A stretch of DNA of 64,000 nt from contig NC_088295.1 of NCBI RefSeq assembly GCF_032854445.1, forward strand, positions 76,042,028 to 76,106,027. Direction: 5' to 3'. Positions 23,901 to 36,735 of the stretch are shown in pieces. The position numbers and the translations under genes were made by a program. The stretch's first letter is position 1. Each line of letters begins with the position of its first letter. The stretch comes from Liolophura sinensis (taxonomy: Eukaryota > Mollusca > Polyplacophora > Chitonida > Chitonidae). The notes below the pieces were generated by a model. It did no database searches and was not told the origin of the DNA. It worked only from the letters and a program-made list of their open reading frames with translations.

Positions 23901-26816
23901 TTGGTATGCATAACAACACAAGAAATACGTTTGTTCATCAAATATTGACAAGTCTTGGTTATCGTATGATTAATTCTTCTATGTTGAAGTTTATATGCCA
24001 TCTATAGCAAGCGCTGACCAGGATTATCGTTTGTCTTTATTAAGATTATAAATTTTAGTTCGAAGTATTTCACAAGAATGAATGATGCAGCAAACTGCTA
24101 TACATACAGAAAACAGCGTCATTCAGCTCGCAACAGAAGGAAATGTTATCTTTTGCTGAAAGTGCTTCACTGGGAAGAGTCCCTAAACCTAATGTTTACT
24201 TCGTTAATGACTCATTAAGATGGTCTGCCTAATTCACTGTGCGTGAGAAATCGAGTAATTTAAAACGACATTGTCCTGGATTTACATTTTTCTTGGCTGA
24301 TACCTCTTCGATGTACAGAACAAATCTATTCTCGGTTCATTACATTATCCTGTATAACCGCATCTGAAGGCGCAATCTCTCTGGTCAGACCTCGTGGTGT
24401 CCTTCTCCTCGTAAATCGGACAGTTAGAGGAATAACGTATTACAACCGGATGGTGATCCGTGCACAAAGTCGCCTTGATTTTTTAAGAGCAATGTATCAA
24501 ACTGTCAGCTTCGGAATGTTGTCACCTGTAAGTTGTCACTGATTAGACATTTATCATGATCTGAGCGGAACCATGGATTCCGGGCTATTTACCAACACAG
24601 ATCTGTCCACTCTATATGTCTCGACAACGTTTCATAAAGACAAAAATGGCGGTGTAGTCACATCGGAATACCATTGGCAGAGAAAGTATGCAATAATATG
24701 AGCTATTTGTTTCATGATAGTCGTTGTTGAAGATTTTGGGACTTTTCGGGCGTATATTTATATGATAAGTAATTGGCAAATGACTTAAAACTTTCTCGGT
24801 AATACACGGAACCTCTTTCCTAAGGTCAAATTAGTATCAGTAGAAAAGAAAATTCTATGTTTTAAATTATTACACATCAATTTCTAGAACTCTCTAAATT
24901 CATGGGCGACAATAGCTGTCTCCTTTTAGTCGAAGGTTTCACAGTTGAAAAGCAAGACGGTCGTAAGCATGGACCATGATTTGGTACCAAGTACCTTCCG
25001 TTCCACGTTTTGTTATAAAACAAAATTATTGTAAAGCTGGGATATCTCAGTATGTTGATTTTTATAACAATTTCTATGTTTATTGCAGAAGTATCGTCTG
25101 CCTCTGTGATTCTACAAACAACATTATAAGCTGAACCTTGGATATTACAAAAGAAATGTTAAAAAAGAAGAAGATTAATCATTGGACATCTCAATCAGAA
25201 GTCAAAACTGATGCATCCTGGAATGGAAGGTTAGCAATTTGGCATAATGCCAAGTCAGTTTTGGAGATGTATCGTCTCTGGCGTAATTGTTTCTCGGCGT
25301 AGCTTTTGATTTTTCCGTCAGCTGAGATTCAGTGGTGTCTCGCCGGGGCAGAGGCAAGAGGGGTTCAGCCCCACAGGGAAATCAGGCCGACTCTGACCCC
25401 TGAACTCAGTGTATTAGTTACTCCTAAACCCCTTATCAGCTCACCTGAGCTTCCTGATTAAACGCAGTACCTGGGTAGAGCGGCCATACCGAGCGAGATC
25501 AATAGCAAATTAGCAATGACCTATGGCAGATCTGTTACACAGAGACAAGAGACACGGAAGAAGCATCAAGCAGCTTTGCTATATCGGTAGCTCTTTCGCT
25601 GAGAGCTGGATGACGTCCAACATCAATCGACACGTTCTATAACTGGGTTCCTGATAAGATGATAGATTGACTGAATGATTTGTGAGATTGGTTTAACCAC
25701 TCAAATAAATCCATGCTTAATTGGAATAATGAATGGAATATGTATACAACGTGTAGCGTAATGGTGCACGAAAACCCCGATCACTAGTGCACATTTGTAA
25801 ATGCAGGGCCACAATTCAGAAATTCGAGCTGAAGATGTATTCAGAACAATAGAAGTGCAGCGAAGCCGACGAGAAGAGCATCATCAGGGGAGACAACTGT
25901 GATCTTACAATATCGATGGTTGCTTTGATCGTGAATGCACCCAACGTGTTGTAGACGACATAGACTTTGGTTGTTTCAGACACTGGGTATTTCTCCTACA
26001 TCTTTATATAAATATTTGTCCTCATTAAAGGCTGAAACATAAATTCAAGTGTTGAAAGTTAAAAAAATTAAAGTGAAACGGCAATACTGAACATTGTATC
26101 ACAATCATAAATTCTGTGAGGATTTTCTCACACTGGTATTAAAAATGTAAAAATAGGGTTAAACGTGGGCAATCAGCAATTCAAAGTCAAATGGACACGT
26201 ACATTCCTAATCCATCTACATGCCAGATTCCCCAGTCATAGAGTCTCCCATGTGACAGACATCATCATACTGATTCCATTCTTTCTAGGTTACATCTTGT
26301 TATATCTGACAAAACCCATTAAAAACACCGATTTATCACTGAGCGGGCCGCCTGACTTGTTTTACTTTGCATCATAAAAAAGTGTATATACCACGACAAT
26401 ATAGTGCTTTTTATTTCTTTTTGCACATGAAATCGCTTTCTCTTAGCCAGACAGAAGACATTAAGTTTCTTTCCATCGGAAGAAAAGGAGGTCTGTTTGA
26501 CATTTATGCTTTTTCATTCATCTGTGAAAATAACTTTAAAAGTTTTATGACTTGCTACATACACGCGTTATGTAATTCCCCAGTAAATGGCAAGCTATAA
26601 ATGGTTTGCCCTTCACAAATTTACCTAGCGGATGTAAGGATCTGATGAATTCTAAAGATGAATTACCTGTCCAAATTTCTGTCGACAAGAACCTTTTGTC
26701 TTCAGATTTACATTTCAAGATGAATACAGTGGTTTAAATTCTTATAATATACTCCTCTAGCAAAGCGATCTCCGTTTTAAAGAAACAATCTTATTCCGTT
26801 GGATAAATACATTTTA
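23901..26816. other. Gene-free stretch
   Basis: Mostly AT-rich with no supported exon. 25320-25500 is locally GC-richer but shows no open frame of note. The plus frame at 26165-26377 has a hydrophobic run, but no flanking gene structure. Confidence 0.4.
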
Positions 26817-26880
26817 CCACGATATTGCTGAAATATTATTGATCATTCGTTAATCATTCATTCATTCAATCAGCCAGTCG
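26817..26880 (+). mobile_element. Short SINE-like 3' tail
   Basis: Contains CCACGATATTGCTGAAATAT followed by TCGTTAATCATTCATTCATT, a tail and (ATTC)n arrangement like that at 60.92 kb and different from families 1-3. The body is absent. Confidence 0.5.
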
Positions 26881-27910
26881 TCTATACGTCCATTTTATCT
26901 GACAAATTAAACCTTGTAGTGTTGCCACATTTAATACCCCATGAATCCGCTGAACCACAGCTTACAGCTAACGGAAGCCAACCGTTTTTACGTCTATCCA
27001 GCATATATAGGCCAATGGCGACAGTCAAGTGCGAGAAGCAGTGAAAGCCTAAACGGTTATTTCTATGGCAAATCCCCAAACGAATTCGTTTAAAGCCATT
27101 TCCACATAAACCTTCTGCGGAGAAGGAATGAAACCGTAGAAGAAGACAATTTTCCGGTGGGCTGGCGGAAGCGCCGTGGTGTTTGCTCACCAGTCGTAAT
27201 CCCCCGTTCCACAATGGGCTAGGGGATTACCAGATGGCAGTACTTAACGAGCACATTGTAAACACTTTCATGGAATAGTCATTGACACTGGCTACAAATC
27301 TGCCAGGCTGTCAATGGGATGTCTAGCTCTGCCAATAACTATGAGTTTATCCAACTGTACATATACATCTCGAATGTGTGCCCAGACCGGACCTGGACCT
27401 CGAGTTCAGGGAGCGTCTGGGGCAAGCCGGATCAATTAAACAATAGGCATTACTTATCTCTATCTTTACTCCGGGAGGTGACCATTTCCAATTGATGATG
27501 GACTAGAATGTTCGATCGGGATCAAGTAGACGATAAACAATAAATTATACAAATACACAATGATTTACATGATTTTGATTTTTTATGTATTTTCAGAAAT
27601 TTACAAAAATTTTTTTTAATTAATGAATTCAGATTATCTGTACCTTTGCTCGTCAATATTAACAACTATGTTGATGAACTGAAAAAGACAGAGGTTCACA
27701 ACAGAATTAAAGCAGTAAAGCATTAAAGCATTGCACTGTTATAGCTCAAACCCGATCCACGTCACAATTACTATAACAGCAGTATTCATAACTGCGACAA
27801 TTGCTATTTACCAGTACAAAGTGATGGGCGTACACAGTAATCCTACCTACCACTAATTTTAGAGTGATAACATTTGGAGTGGTAAATATGATGCGCCATC
27901 AAACTAAATG
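26881..27910. other. Gene-free stretch with one unassigned ORF
   Basis: A 110-codon minus-strand open frame (26882-27214) is somewhat Cys-rich and has no signal peptide or known domain. No splice structure supports it. Confidence 0.3.
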
Positions 27911-28104
27911 GCGGGCGTCTCTGTGGCCGAGGTGCTAAGCGTGCCAGCGTGGCGCAATGACACAGGAACCTGTCACTGATACGATCGACGAGAGTTCAAG
28001 AGTAGCTCACGCTCGTTTCCTCTCCGGACGTACTTGGAAAATAAGTGAAATATTTGAGCACGGCGTAAAATAGCAAACAATAAATAAAAAAGTATACAAA
28101 TAAA
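27911..28104 (+). mobile_element. SINE, family 1, internally deleted
   Basis: A tRNA-like A-box half (GTGGCCGAGGTGCTAAGCGT) and a B-box-like GAGAGTTCAAGAGTAGC are present. The sequence then jumps from the CTCTCCGGACGTACTTGG body segment directly to AAGTGAAATATTTGAGCACG in the tail, so most of the body is deleted. Confidence 0.75.
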
Positions 28105-28269
28105 CTACATAGCCAGCTTAAAGGCGGTGTTGACAGTCCAGCTAGCTTTCTCCGACGATATGTGTTAAGTTTTAAGTTATTATTCACTGTGATTTGTGTG
28201 GTATCACCACGCTGTATTCGTGCACAATGTATGGTTTGATATAAATCTTATACAAACCGGAGTCCCTCA

Positions 28270-28470
28270 CCAAATGCGGTTGTTGTGAGTTCAAGTCCAG
28301 CTCATGCTGGCTTCCTCTCCGGCCGTATGTGGGAAGGTCTGTCAGCAACCTGCGGATGGTCGTGGGTTTAGCCTGGTTTCCTCCCATCATAATGCTGGCC
28401 GCCGTCGTATAAGTGAAATATTCTTGAGTATGACGTAAAACACCAAGGAAATAAACAATTATAATACGAT
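28270..28470 (+). mobile_element. SINE, family 1, lacking the tRNA head
   Basis: Starts near AAATGCGGTTGTTGTGAGTT and is well matched from there through CAGCAACCTGCGGATGGTCG and CTGGCCGCCGTCGTATAAGT to the A-rich tail. It lies about 165 bp after the preceding copy. Confidence 0.85.
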
Positions 28471-29580
28471 AATAAAAAAATAATAATTATAATAATAATT
28501 AAATATGATACTGATTTCTGTCGCAGTATATGGGCACCAAGTTGAAAGTTTTTATTGTGTTGAAACTGATCTGACCAGACCAGTTTTACACCGATGGATA
28601 CAAATGTTTTATAATATTATTGCTTCAGACCACATTGAGCCTTTTATTGGGTGTGCACCGCATTACGAGTACCTAACTACTGGTAATGTTTCCGGTTACA
28701 GAAGTGCTTCTGTTCACCTGTGAATATGAAGCGATTTAGATATTGGCTTCGTGAGTCACCATATTAATACAAACTTATAAATACTCCCGCTAATAATTGG
28801 TATCACTTACAAACACGTAGTTATAAAAACAATGAATTAACTTTATCCACAGATTGTAATAAAATAAATCAATTTATAAGCTAATTAATTAGTATTAGAC
28901 ATTAATGGCGTTCTGTAAATTCATCTTTCACTATTGCTTTTATAAAATGATTAGAAAAAACATCCAAACCTTTAGGGGTATTCATTAACAGCCGAAATTG
29001 TGCACAGTCTACATGTTAACTTTAACATTCAGATTAAGGCATCTTTTCTTTCTTACGTGAAGACTGTTCTATCTTACAAAGAAAATAATTTCACCAGACT
29101 GTTGACGCCAGAAGACTTCTTTCTCTCGCAATGTATCCGCCTCAAGTCAGATCGCCCACTAATGACAATAGATGAGACGGTAAATTTAATAGCTCCGCTG
29201 GTTTGCACAGTGAGCATTTTTTCTGGACTTGTTGACATTCACAACAGCTTTTGGGACTAGAGTCGGTCAAGTTTACTCCAACCGAGGCATCACAGACTGC
29301 CGCCTTGGGAAATGTCTAGGATACAATTGCAAATGGAGATCAATTGCACAATGCTGTTTACAAAGCCTTATCAGAGAGACGCAAATGGTACTCCCGGGAA
29401 GAAGATCTAGGGAACTGAAGAGTTGGCTTCACGGACGTCTAAATCATGTATTTCTTACTTATGAAGCTCTGCAGGTATAAATGTATCTCTACAGACCATA
29501 CATATAATTTCTGAATAGACATCTATACAGGCTACATTTTTCTACATACAGAGCGTGACAAACCTTTCCAGTTAAATCGA

Positions 29581-29583
<3 letters not shown>
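28471..29583. other. Gene-free stretch
   Basis: AT-rich. Two open frames (29000-29260 and 29229-29480, plus) overlap in different frames. The second ends at a donor-like CTGCAG|GTATAA, but no other exon features accompany it. Confidence 0.35.

Positions 29584-29613
<30 letters not shown>
29584..29613. repeat. (TA)15 microsatellite
   Basis: Thirty bases of uninterrupted TA dinucleotides. Confidence 0.95.
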
Positions 29614-29614
<1 letters not shown>

Positions 29615-29631
29615 CCCTGAACCATTCTTGT

Positions 29632-29805
29632 GCTGAAGCCAATCATGCGCTAAGGCCAATTCCTGCAGTGAGGCCAGTTATGCGCTAAAGTCAATCCTGC
29701 GCTGAACCTGTCATGCGCTGAGGCCAATTCCGGCACTGAGGTCAATCATGCGCTGAGGCCAATCATGCCCTGAAGCCAATCCTGCGCTGAGGCCAATCCT
29801 TCGCC
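29632..29805. repeat. 17-bp minisatellite, about 10 copies
   Basis: Unit GCTGAGGCCAATCATGC with copies of 16-18 bp, many distinguished by CATGC, CCTGC or CCGGC ends. It sits 18 bp after the TA microsatellite. Confidence 0.9.
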
Positions 29806-31354
29806 GGTCGGAGTGATCATTGTTTGCTTGTAATACGCGAGTACTACGTTACCAACTTACCCACTTATTCTTGTGACAAAACAGGAATGGACAACAGACT
29901 ACACAGGTATTAAATGTGACTTTCCACATCACACATGTGCCAGATGTGAATTGTTTGCACAAAATGAAAGCATGTATGCAGGAGTCACCGCAAAATACAG
30001 ACGATTAGGACTGAACGACCAAAGGTCAACCCACTGACGGATTCGAGCTTTTAAGGTACCTAAAACGTAGATCATTGATACGGATCAGTGGTCCGTTGAC
30101 AATATGGTGAGTTGTGAAACTGTTCTATTCACTGGAATTCTACCCAGTAAGTCTCTGGAGACAAAAACATGACTTCTAGACCCACGGGATGAAGTCATGT
30201 ACACATAAAATCTGCTTTTTGCTTCACGAAAACAGATGGGCGTGGACGCAAAATTATCTATAAGTAATCATTTTAACTGTATATTCAAATAACGAGTGGT
30301 TTTCGATTGACCGCCTTGCATACCTAACGCCGGAACTTCAGTGTCCTTAAAATGCAAGTAGTATACCTATGATGTCCAACTTTACCACCACAGGTTCGTT
30401 TTACCTCACAAATGATAACAGCTGAGATCCATTCCGGACTTCACCTTATCCATGTCCAGCTTAAATTCTCTTATGTCAAGATCTTCAGGGATACTGACCG
30501 GCAAACAGTGCATGCATCATGCATCGAGTAGCTCTTCCTCATGGCACCCACTCAGATTTAGATAACATCTTTCCGTATTTGCACATTTTAAGGGATATGC
30601 TCGAGTATATCAGTAAAACTTAATGCTACATCTCAGTTAAGAGTACAGCATTTTCCAACTCCGTCTGATGACTACATACAATCTTAGTCTGTTTATCTCG
30701 TAATGGTCTTTCCTAAGAGACGTATATGTGTATGTAAGCTATTTCCTCTAGTCATATCAGAGACAGCTGATGCCTTGCCTATTCAACCAGACGGTGTCCC
30801 TCTGGAGGGATTAACCGATGGTGCCTTCCTCTTTGTCTTGTAAATAATTGCACAAGGCTGGAGGATAAGCATAATAGTGACAGGTACCCAGTCTATGGCC
30901 GTACACGTCTGTAGACTATCGCACTCTATTATTCATGAATTGGACGCCGAGGTGCCGTACAAATGTAGGTTTGAGTCACACAAGCCACGGTTTAACTTCC
31001 CCAGATGGACGTAGTTAATATCCCTGCACCCTCACATGGACACATATTTCGCATAGGTGTTTACCCTTACCGTTATTATTGTGATGGAATCTAATGTGGC
31101 TTTGAGGGATCAATGGAGAAAGGATTTCCTCTAATGTATTTGAGGCACTTGAAGTCCTAGTTGTTGATTACAAATCCCTGACCACGAATGTCGCGGGTTC
31201 GAATCTAGATTGCGCTGATTCGGCTGAGTCTTCATGGCTGGTGGATAACTAACGATGTGCTCTGGCTTCTTACGAGTGTTCGTCTTGAGTTCGTCACTTG
31301 TTGTCTTATTAAGTCATACATGTACGTCAAACTTAATAACACGTCTTTGAAGTA
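29806..31354. other. Gene-free stretch
   Basis: No exon is recognised. A tRNA-like B-box (GCGGGTTCGAATCTAG, about 31192-31207) suggests an old SINE head at roughly 31150-31290, but no tail confirms it. Confidence 0.35.
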
Positions 31355-31442
31355 ACAAGGTCATCGGAGTGAGTGCGTGAGTGCTTGGGGTTTAACGTCG
31401 TACATAATTTTTCAGTCATATCACGACGACAAGGTCATCGGA
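31355..31442 (-). mobile_element. 60-bp SINE family-2 tail with 14-bp target duplication
   Basis: The insert 31369-31428 is, on the minus strand, CGTCGTGATATGACTGAAAA followed by TTATGTACGACGTTAAACCC and an (ACTC)n tail. It is flanked by perfect 14-bp direct repeats ACAAGGTCATCGGA at 31355-31368 and 31429-31442. Confidence 0.9.
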
Positions 31443-34039
31443 AGCTCATAAATAGTCAGAAACACATGGATAAAATTTCTCTATTTTAAATGAAAAATAT
31501 ATGAATAATACTTGTGAGGTTACTGTCTGTCAATTTATTAACGATGCGGCGTTTATATGTATCATACATTACGCCTAGCGCTGGCGATGTCTGGGCAGAG
31601 GGCAAAATCCGAATAGAGAATAAAAAAACATAAGCTGTGGCACTGCAACCCTTGTAAGCTTCAAAAGACTGAGGATTGCCTCATTGGTGAATATTTGGTA
31701 GCTTTTGATGAGACGATGAGGCGATGTGGGCCTAAAGGAAAGAGGGATTGGGAATGACGATACTTGTTGTAAACATCATCTAAACTCTGATGATAGTGTA
31801 ACAGTACCCGAGGAAATGACCTGTGTTGTGTTCTTGTGCTCACAGAGACACGTTATCCTTGTCACTTTATAGTGGTAATCGTCTGTTTTCCGAGTCATTA
31901 AAGCCTGTTGAATGCCGAGTTTATTCTTTCCCATAGGCAGATGATGATCTCTACTCGCAATGACGCCGGGGGTGTCGCGTCACTTCAGATTCCTCCGCCA
32001 AACATTACCAATGTAGTGAATCAGACTGAGGTTTAGATCCGTCCGGTTTTCTTACAGTATTCAAGGTTCCACCGGGTCACCCCAAACGCAGGTCACCACT
32101 TCCACCGTTCGTGAAGGTACACGTAAGTCCTTAAGGATAGAAAAGTCAGACGTCACGCCAGGCGTTCGATCAGGCCATTTACCCGGTCAATATTCACTAT
32201 ATCTAATATAACATGCATTTCATCTATAGATATAATTCCGATGGTAACCAATCCATGAATTATGTATGAGGATTCGAAGATGGAGGAATTTAGTGGATAG
32301 ATATGATCTATTTGATACAGCAGGTACTTTGTGACTTGTGGATATGTATCACATATGCATATTGAACATCTAGAATGTGTAAAATGCTGTACATACAGCC
32401 AGCTTTTGATGCTTCTATCCTCATTTTTGGATAAACTTTAGATAATACTCTCAGAATAGATTTTTGGTTTGCTTATAAATATATGTTCCGTTTTCTTGAA
32501 AAAAAATATTTGCCTGAATACCAAGAAATTCAATGCTTGTTTTAAATGACATTTGACTGTTTCATCAACCAAGTCAGTCAAACCTGGTGATAAAAGTGTA
32601 CCGGCTGGCAGTTAGGCAATCTCAGCTAACAGCGACATTATTTCGTTAGTGTTTGCAATGCATTACACAAACCACATAAATCGATATCCTAAGGACATCC
32701 CAAACACTTGAGGTTCCCCACCAATGTTCCTGAAGGGTTAATAGTGCTGTTTCTAGGGAATTGCTTCACCCAGAAGGCTCGGACAAATACAGAAATCTTT
32801 ATTAGACCTTGTGGTCAGGCATGATCTATTAAAGTATTCCAATGTCTCTATTAGAGAAGTTACATGATGATGGGTATACTCTTTGGGTTGAGTCACATAT
32901 GTATTTCAGGAGAAGCACAGTAATCTGCTGCAATTGCTTTAGACGTGGCATTTGTCTGAGGTTCACAGCGTAGGCATCTTGTACATACCAACTGTTACTT
33001 CTAAAACAATGCTGAATCTTGGTGCCATGACATTGGTGTACCAGCTGTCAGGAAAAATTGACAATCCAGGGGACACCCTTTCTGCTAAACTCCATCCTGC
33101 TTATAACACATTATTTGGACGTGTTGGAATCTGAACACAGGTTCCTTGAAATAACTTAAACTCGATTAGCTTTTCGTTAATCTTGATCCTTTAATCCTCG
33201 ACATTCTAGCTAAATACTTAGCGTAACTCTTGTTCGCGCTAAAACGTGCTATGAGCACAATCGAATTCAAAACGAAATAACTCTGCTTGATAGTGTGTCA
33301 AAGTTTAGGCAAAAATGTATTTCTTTCGTCTGTCTCTCTGCGGGGCATAAAATAATGAAGGCTTGAGGGAATTGCAAAAACCACCATTTGCGACAAAAGT
33401 TGAAGTTAAAAAATACAAATGACCGCCTAACACGATATTAATGTTGAAAAACTCAAAACTCCCTGGTCGTATCTCAGCCAAGTCTGAATATCTACGAGCA
33501 CATGCAGTGCAAGCAGAAACATCGCTAAAGCACCATTATGCGTCCTTTTTTGCTCAAATGCTCCAAGTCCCATAACACCAATAAGGTATTCACAGACAGA
33601 ATCTTAAGCCATATTGAGCCGTGCCAGCGAATTTTCATTGGCTTTTCACCGCAATCCTTAAAAGCTCAACGTTTTTATCCTTGTGGTTTTTGAGAGCGCT
33701 CTAAAAAGCGAAGACATTTAGTCGTAAATTCCCCGTTGCATGCAAAAGACAGTTTAACCATATTTCAACAGCTTTCTAGTTTACGTGATAGAATAAATGG
33801 GCGCTTAAGTGGTTCTACGTGTAACGGGGTACAAGCAACTATAGCCCTGGATGACGAACGGCTAAATATTTACACAGCCCAACATCATTCCTAATTCCCA
33901 ACTCCAGTATCGATTGGATACCGAAGAGTGCATTGCACGCTGGTAACACTCTCTGGCTATACAATATTAACAGCTCGATAGCCTGATAACATAACATCAA
34001 ACCGATATAAACACTTCTGGCGACGGTGATGTCTCCTAC
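31443..34039. other. Gene-free stretch
   Basis: No exon, RNA gene or clear repeat is seen. Open frames are at or near 60 codons. Confidence 0.4.
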
Positions 34040-34600
34040 AGGCTCTGTGACAGCTCTTCGAGAGAGGACGCCTAGTGCTGGGTCCAGACACAAGGACATC
34101 TTCGAGAGGGGGACGTTCAGACACAACGACGGGAATGTCTTCTACAGAGGGGCGCCTAATTCTGGGTCCAGACACTGGGTCGCGGATGTCTTCGAGAGGG
34201 GACACCTAGTGCTGGGCCCAGATACTGCGACGCAGATGTCTTCGAGAAGGGACGCACAGTTCTGGGTCCAGACACTGCGTCGGGATGTCTTCTACTGGGA
34301 ACACATAGTGCTAGGTCCAGAACTGCGACGCGGATTTCTTCGACAGGGGACGCCTAGTACTGGGTCCAGACGCTGGGTGGGGGTGTCTTCCACTAGGAAC
34401 ACATAGTGCTAGGTCCAGACACTAAAACACGGATGTCTTCGAGAAGAGACGCCTAATTCTGGATCCAGACACTGTGATGGGGATGTCCTCGAGAAGGGAC
34501 GCCTAGTTCTGGGTGCAGACACTAAGACGGGGATGTCCTAGAGAAGGGAAACCTCGTGTTGGGTCGAGACACTGTGACAGCGACAGGGGGCGACTAGTGC
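34040..34600. repeat. 50-bp minisatellite, about 11 copies
   Basis: Unit contains GGATGTCTTCGAGAAGGGAC then GCCTAGTTCTGGGTCCAGAC ACTG. Copies differ by substitutions and small indels. The 126-codon plus-strand frame from 34026 and the overlapping minus frames are products of this array, not genes. Confidence 0.93.
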
Positions 34601-36064
34601 AAGTTCCAGGTACTATGTAACATTATAGCTGACATGAGAATCCTGACTGTAGGTGTTATGCCAGGCCAAAACACTTATGAGAGATCATAAGGCTAACGAC
34701 TGCTAGGATGAAACCGGATGAACACTGCCACATTTTCATATTCAGACGTGGGCGCCATAGATGATAAATGTAGCCAACATGTTCAGATCCTTAGTCAGCA
34801 AGCTTAGTAATGACATTAAATTTCTACATAAATTTGTACATTAATATCATATTTGCGGTAATGTCAGCCTACGGCATAACAACCCTACATTTATGACATG
34901 TGCATCTTTGTTAAAGTTACAAGCTGAATATTTAGGGGTCAATTGTAAAAAGACATTATATTTCCAGTTGTAACTGCGGTAAACAGAAAACTGTGGTGAA
35001 CAAATTGAAACCATGGCCTGACCAAGAAAGTAATGGTGATATGATATGCCTCAAGATGAATTATTGACTTATTTTTAAAATGTACTGCATAACAGGCGAA
35101 AAATAAAAACCATTATAAAGCTATTAACTTTTGGACTTAAATTCGGTAGCGATGACAGAAAATACAGGTTCTATGATATCTGATATAAACACAGTTAATA
35201 TACAAGAGATTGCTAGCTTTAAGCACTCACAAGGGAGGCCGTTATTTTTTTTGTGTGGATCTGACTACATGAAATATTGATCCACATTTGTTTGTCGTGC
35301 ATTCTGCCTACGGCAAGTTGTAAGTAGGCTAATGGGCAATGGCGAGATTCCGAATGACAAGAAAACGGTCGATGAGATAATAGAAGAAATACACGTTGAA
35401 GGAGGACGTAAACATTCGCTGAAAGAATCGACACGAGGGTTTACTATCAACATCTTGAAATTAAAGGCCCCGTGCAGGTCTCTGGGGCAACAGCTTTCAA
35501 GATGACTTCGTTTTTATGGTTCAGTTTTGTGAAATCAAACACTGGGAAAAAGAGAGGCGTATGTAAGTGTCCGATCCTTGTGCGCCCAGTGGCACAGGCT
35601 GATCATTATGTTGACGAGTTCGAAGATAGGATAAGAGCCATATCTCTGAGGGGTGTCGCTATGGGGTTACCCTCTGCGTAGTAATCTTTTCAACCGGAAA
35701 TTACTAGCGCCCCTAGTGAGGACATCTAAAATAGTTAGCCCCTCAGCTGTTGACTGATGTCAGATATTTGGGTACCATACTGTATCTTTGGTGGCAACGT
35801 TACGACGGTTTGGTAAGCGACTAGGCTATGCTAAGGTATGTGTACGATGTTTTCTATCCTTAGGTGTCGAGAGTAAATTCTCTGACATGAAGCTAGGTCT
35901 GCAACCCCAAAATTGACTTCCGCATGAATTAAGTACTGGTAGATGTCAATACAATTATATATCTTGAACAACTTGATCAATAATTCATTAAATTCAACCA
36001 ATACACTTCGTAACAGTTTTCCCGTGTGAAAAATCTTGCTAACAACCTTTCATTTTTCATAAGC
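34601..36064. other. Gene-free stretch
   Basis: No supported exon. The plus frame at 35472-35681 (69 codons) overlaps two minus frames just upstream and shows no domain. Confidence 0.4.
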
Positions 36065-36427
36065 TAACACCGGTCCCGATGGTACAGCGGCCTCTTCGGG
36101 ACCGGTAGATCCAGGGTTCAACCCTGGGTCAAATCACACCTAAGACCTTAAAAGAGGGAGTTGTAACTTCCTCGCTTGTCGTTCGGCATGAAGGGGATCA
36201 TGAAGGGGATCGTGCAACGACTTGTTGACCCGTATCAGTATAATGGCTCGGGCGGGCACCTTACTTGCCTTTGGTAAGGCGTCTCAGTGAAGCAGCACTA
36301 GATAAAAGAGCGGTGGAAATCCGTCCTGCAACAAGGAGGCACATTACATGCCCTCTAAGGATTCCTTCGTCGTCATATGGCTGAAAAATTGTTAAGTACG
36401 ACGTTAAAACCCAAGCACTCACTCACT
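36065..36427 (+). mobile_element. Full-length SINE, family 2
   Basis: Starts with a tRNA-like head: A-box region GATGGTACAGCGGCCTCTTC, and a T-arm-like CCAGG-GTTCAAC-CCTGG at about 36110. The body includes GAAGTTACAACTCC-type sequence in plus sense (GAGTTGTAACTTCCTCGCTT), AGTATAATGGCTCGGGCGGG and GTCTCAGTGAAGCAGCACTA. The tail is ATGGCTGAAAAATTGTTAAG, TACGACGTTAAAACCC and (ACTC)n. No clean target duplication is seen; the imperfect TAAGCTAA/TAAACTAA pair may be a decayed one. Confidence 0.9.
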
Positions 36428-36448
36428 CCTTAAACTAAGATGCATTCT

Positions 36449-36735
36449 TCAAACAGCTGGGGGCTTCGTGGCTCAGTTGGTTAGCGCGCTAGCGCAGCGT
36501 AATGACCCAGGAATCTTTTATCAATGCGGTCACTGTGAGTTCAAATCCAGCTCATGCTGGCTTCCTCTCCGGCCGTACGTGGGAAGGTCTGTCAGCAACC
36601 TGCGGATGGTCGTGGGTTTCCCCCGCGCTCTGCCCGGTTTCCACCCACCATAATGCTGGCCGCCGTCGTATAAGTGAAATATTCTGGAGTACGGCGTAAA
36701 ACACTAATCAAATAAATAAATAAATCAAACAGCTG
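36449..36735 (+). mobile_element. Full-length SINE, family 1, with target duplications
   Basis: The body at 36460-36724 has a tRNA-like head (CGTGGCTCAGTTGGTTAGCG, B-box GAGTTCAAATCC), a central segment (GGGAAGGTCTGTCAGCAACC), and the tail TATAAGTGAAATATTCTGGA ... AAATAAATAAAT. It is flanked by 11-bp direct repeats TCAAACAGCTG at 36449-36459 and 36725-36735. The perfect duplication and good sequence preservation suggest a fairly recent insertion. It is used here as the reference copy for family 1. Confidence 0.95.

Noticed and set aside
34026-34406. 126-codon plus-strand frame
   Set aside because: It lies inside the 50-bp tandem array, whose period is not a multiple of three, and there is no gene context.
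36468-36699. Two plus-strand open frames of 61 and 65 codons
   Set aside because: They translate the full-length family-1 SINE.
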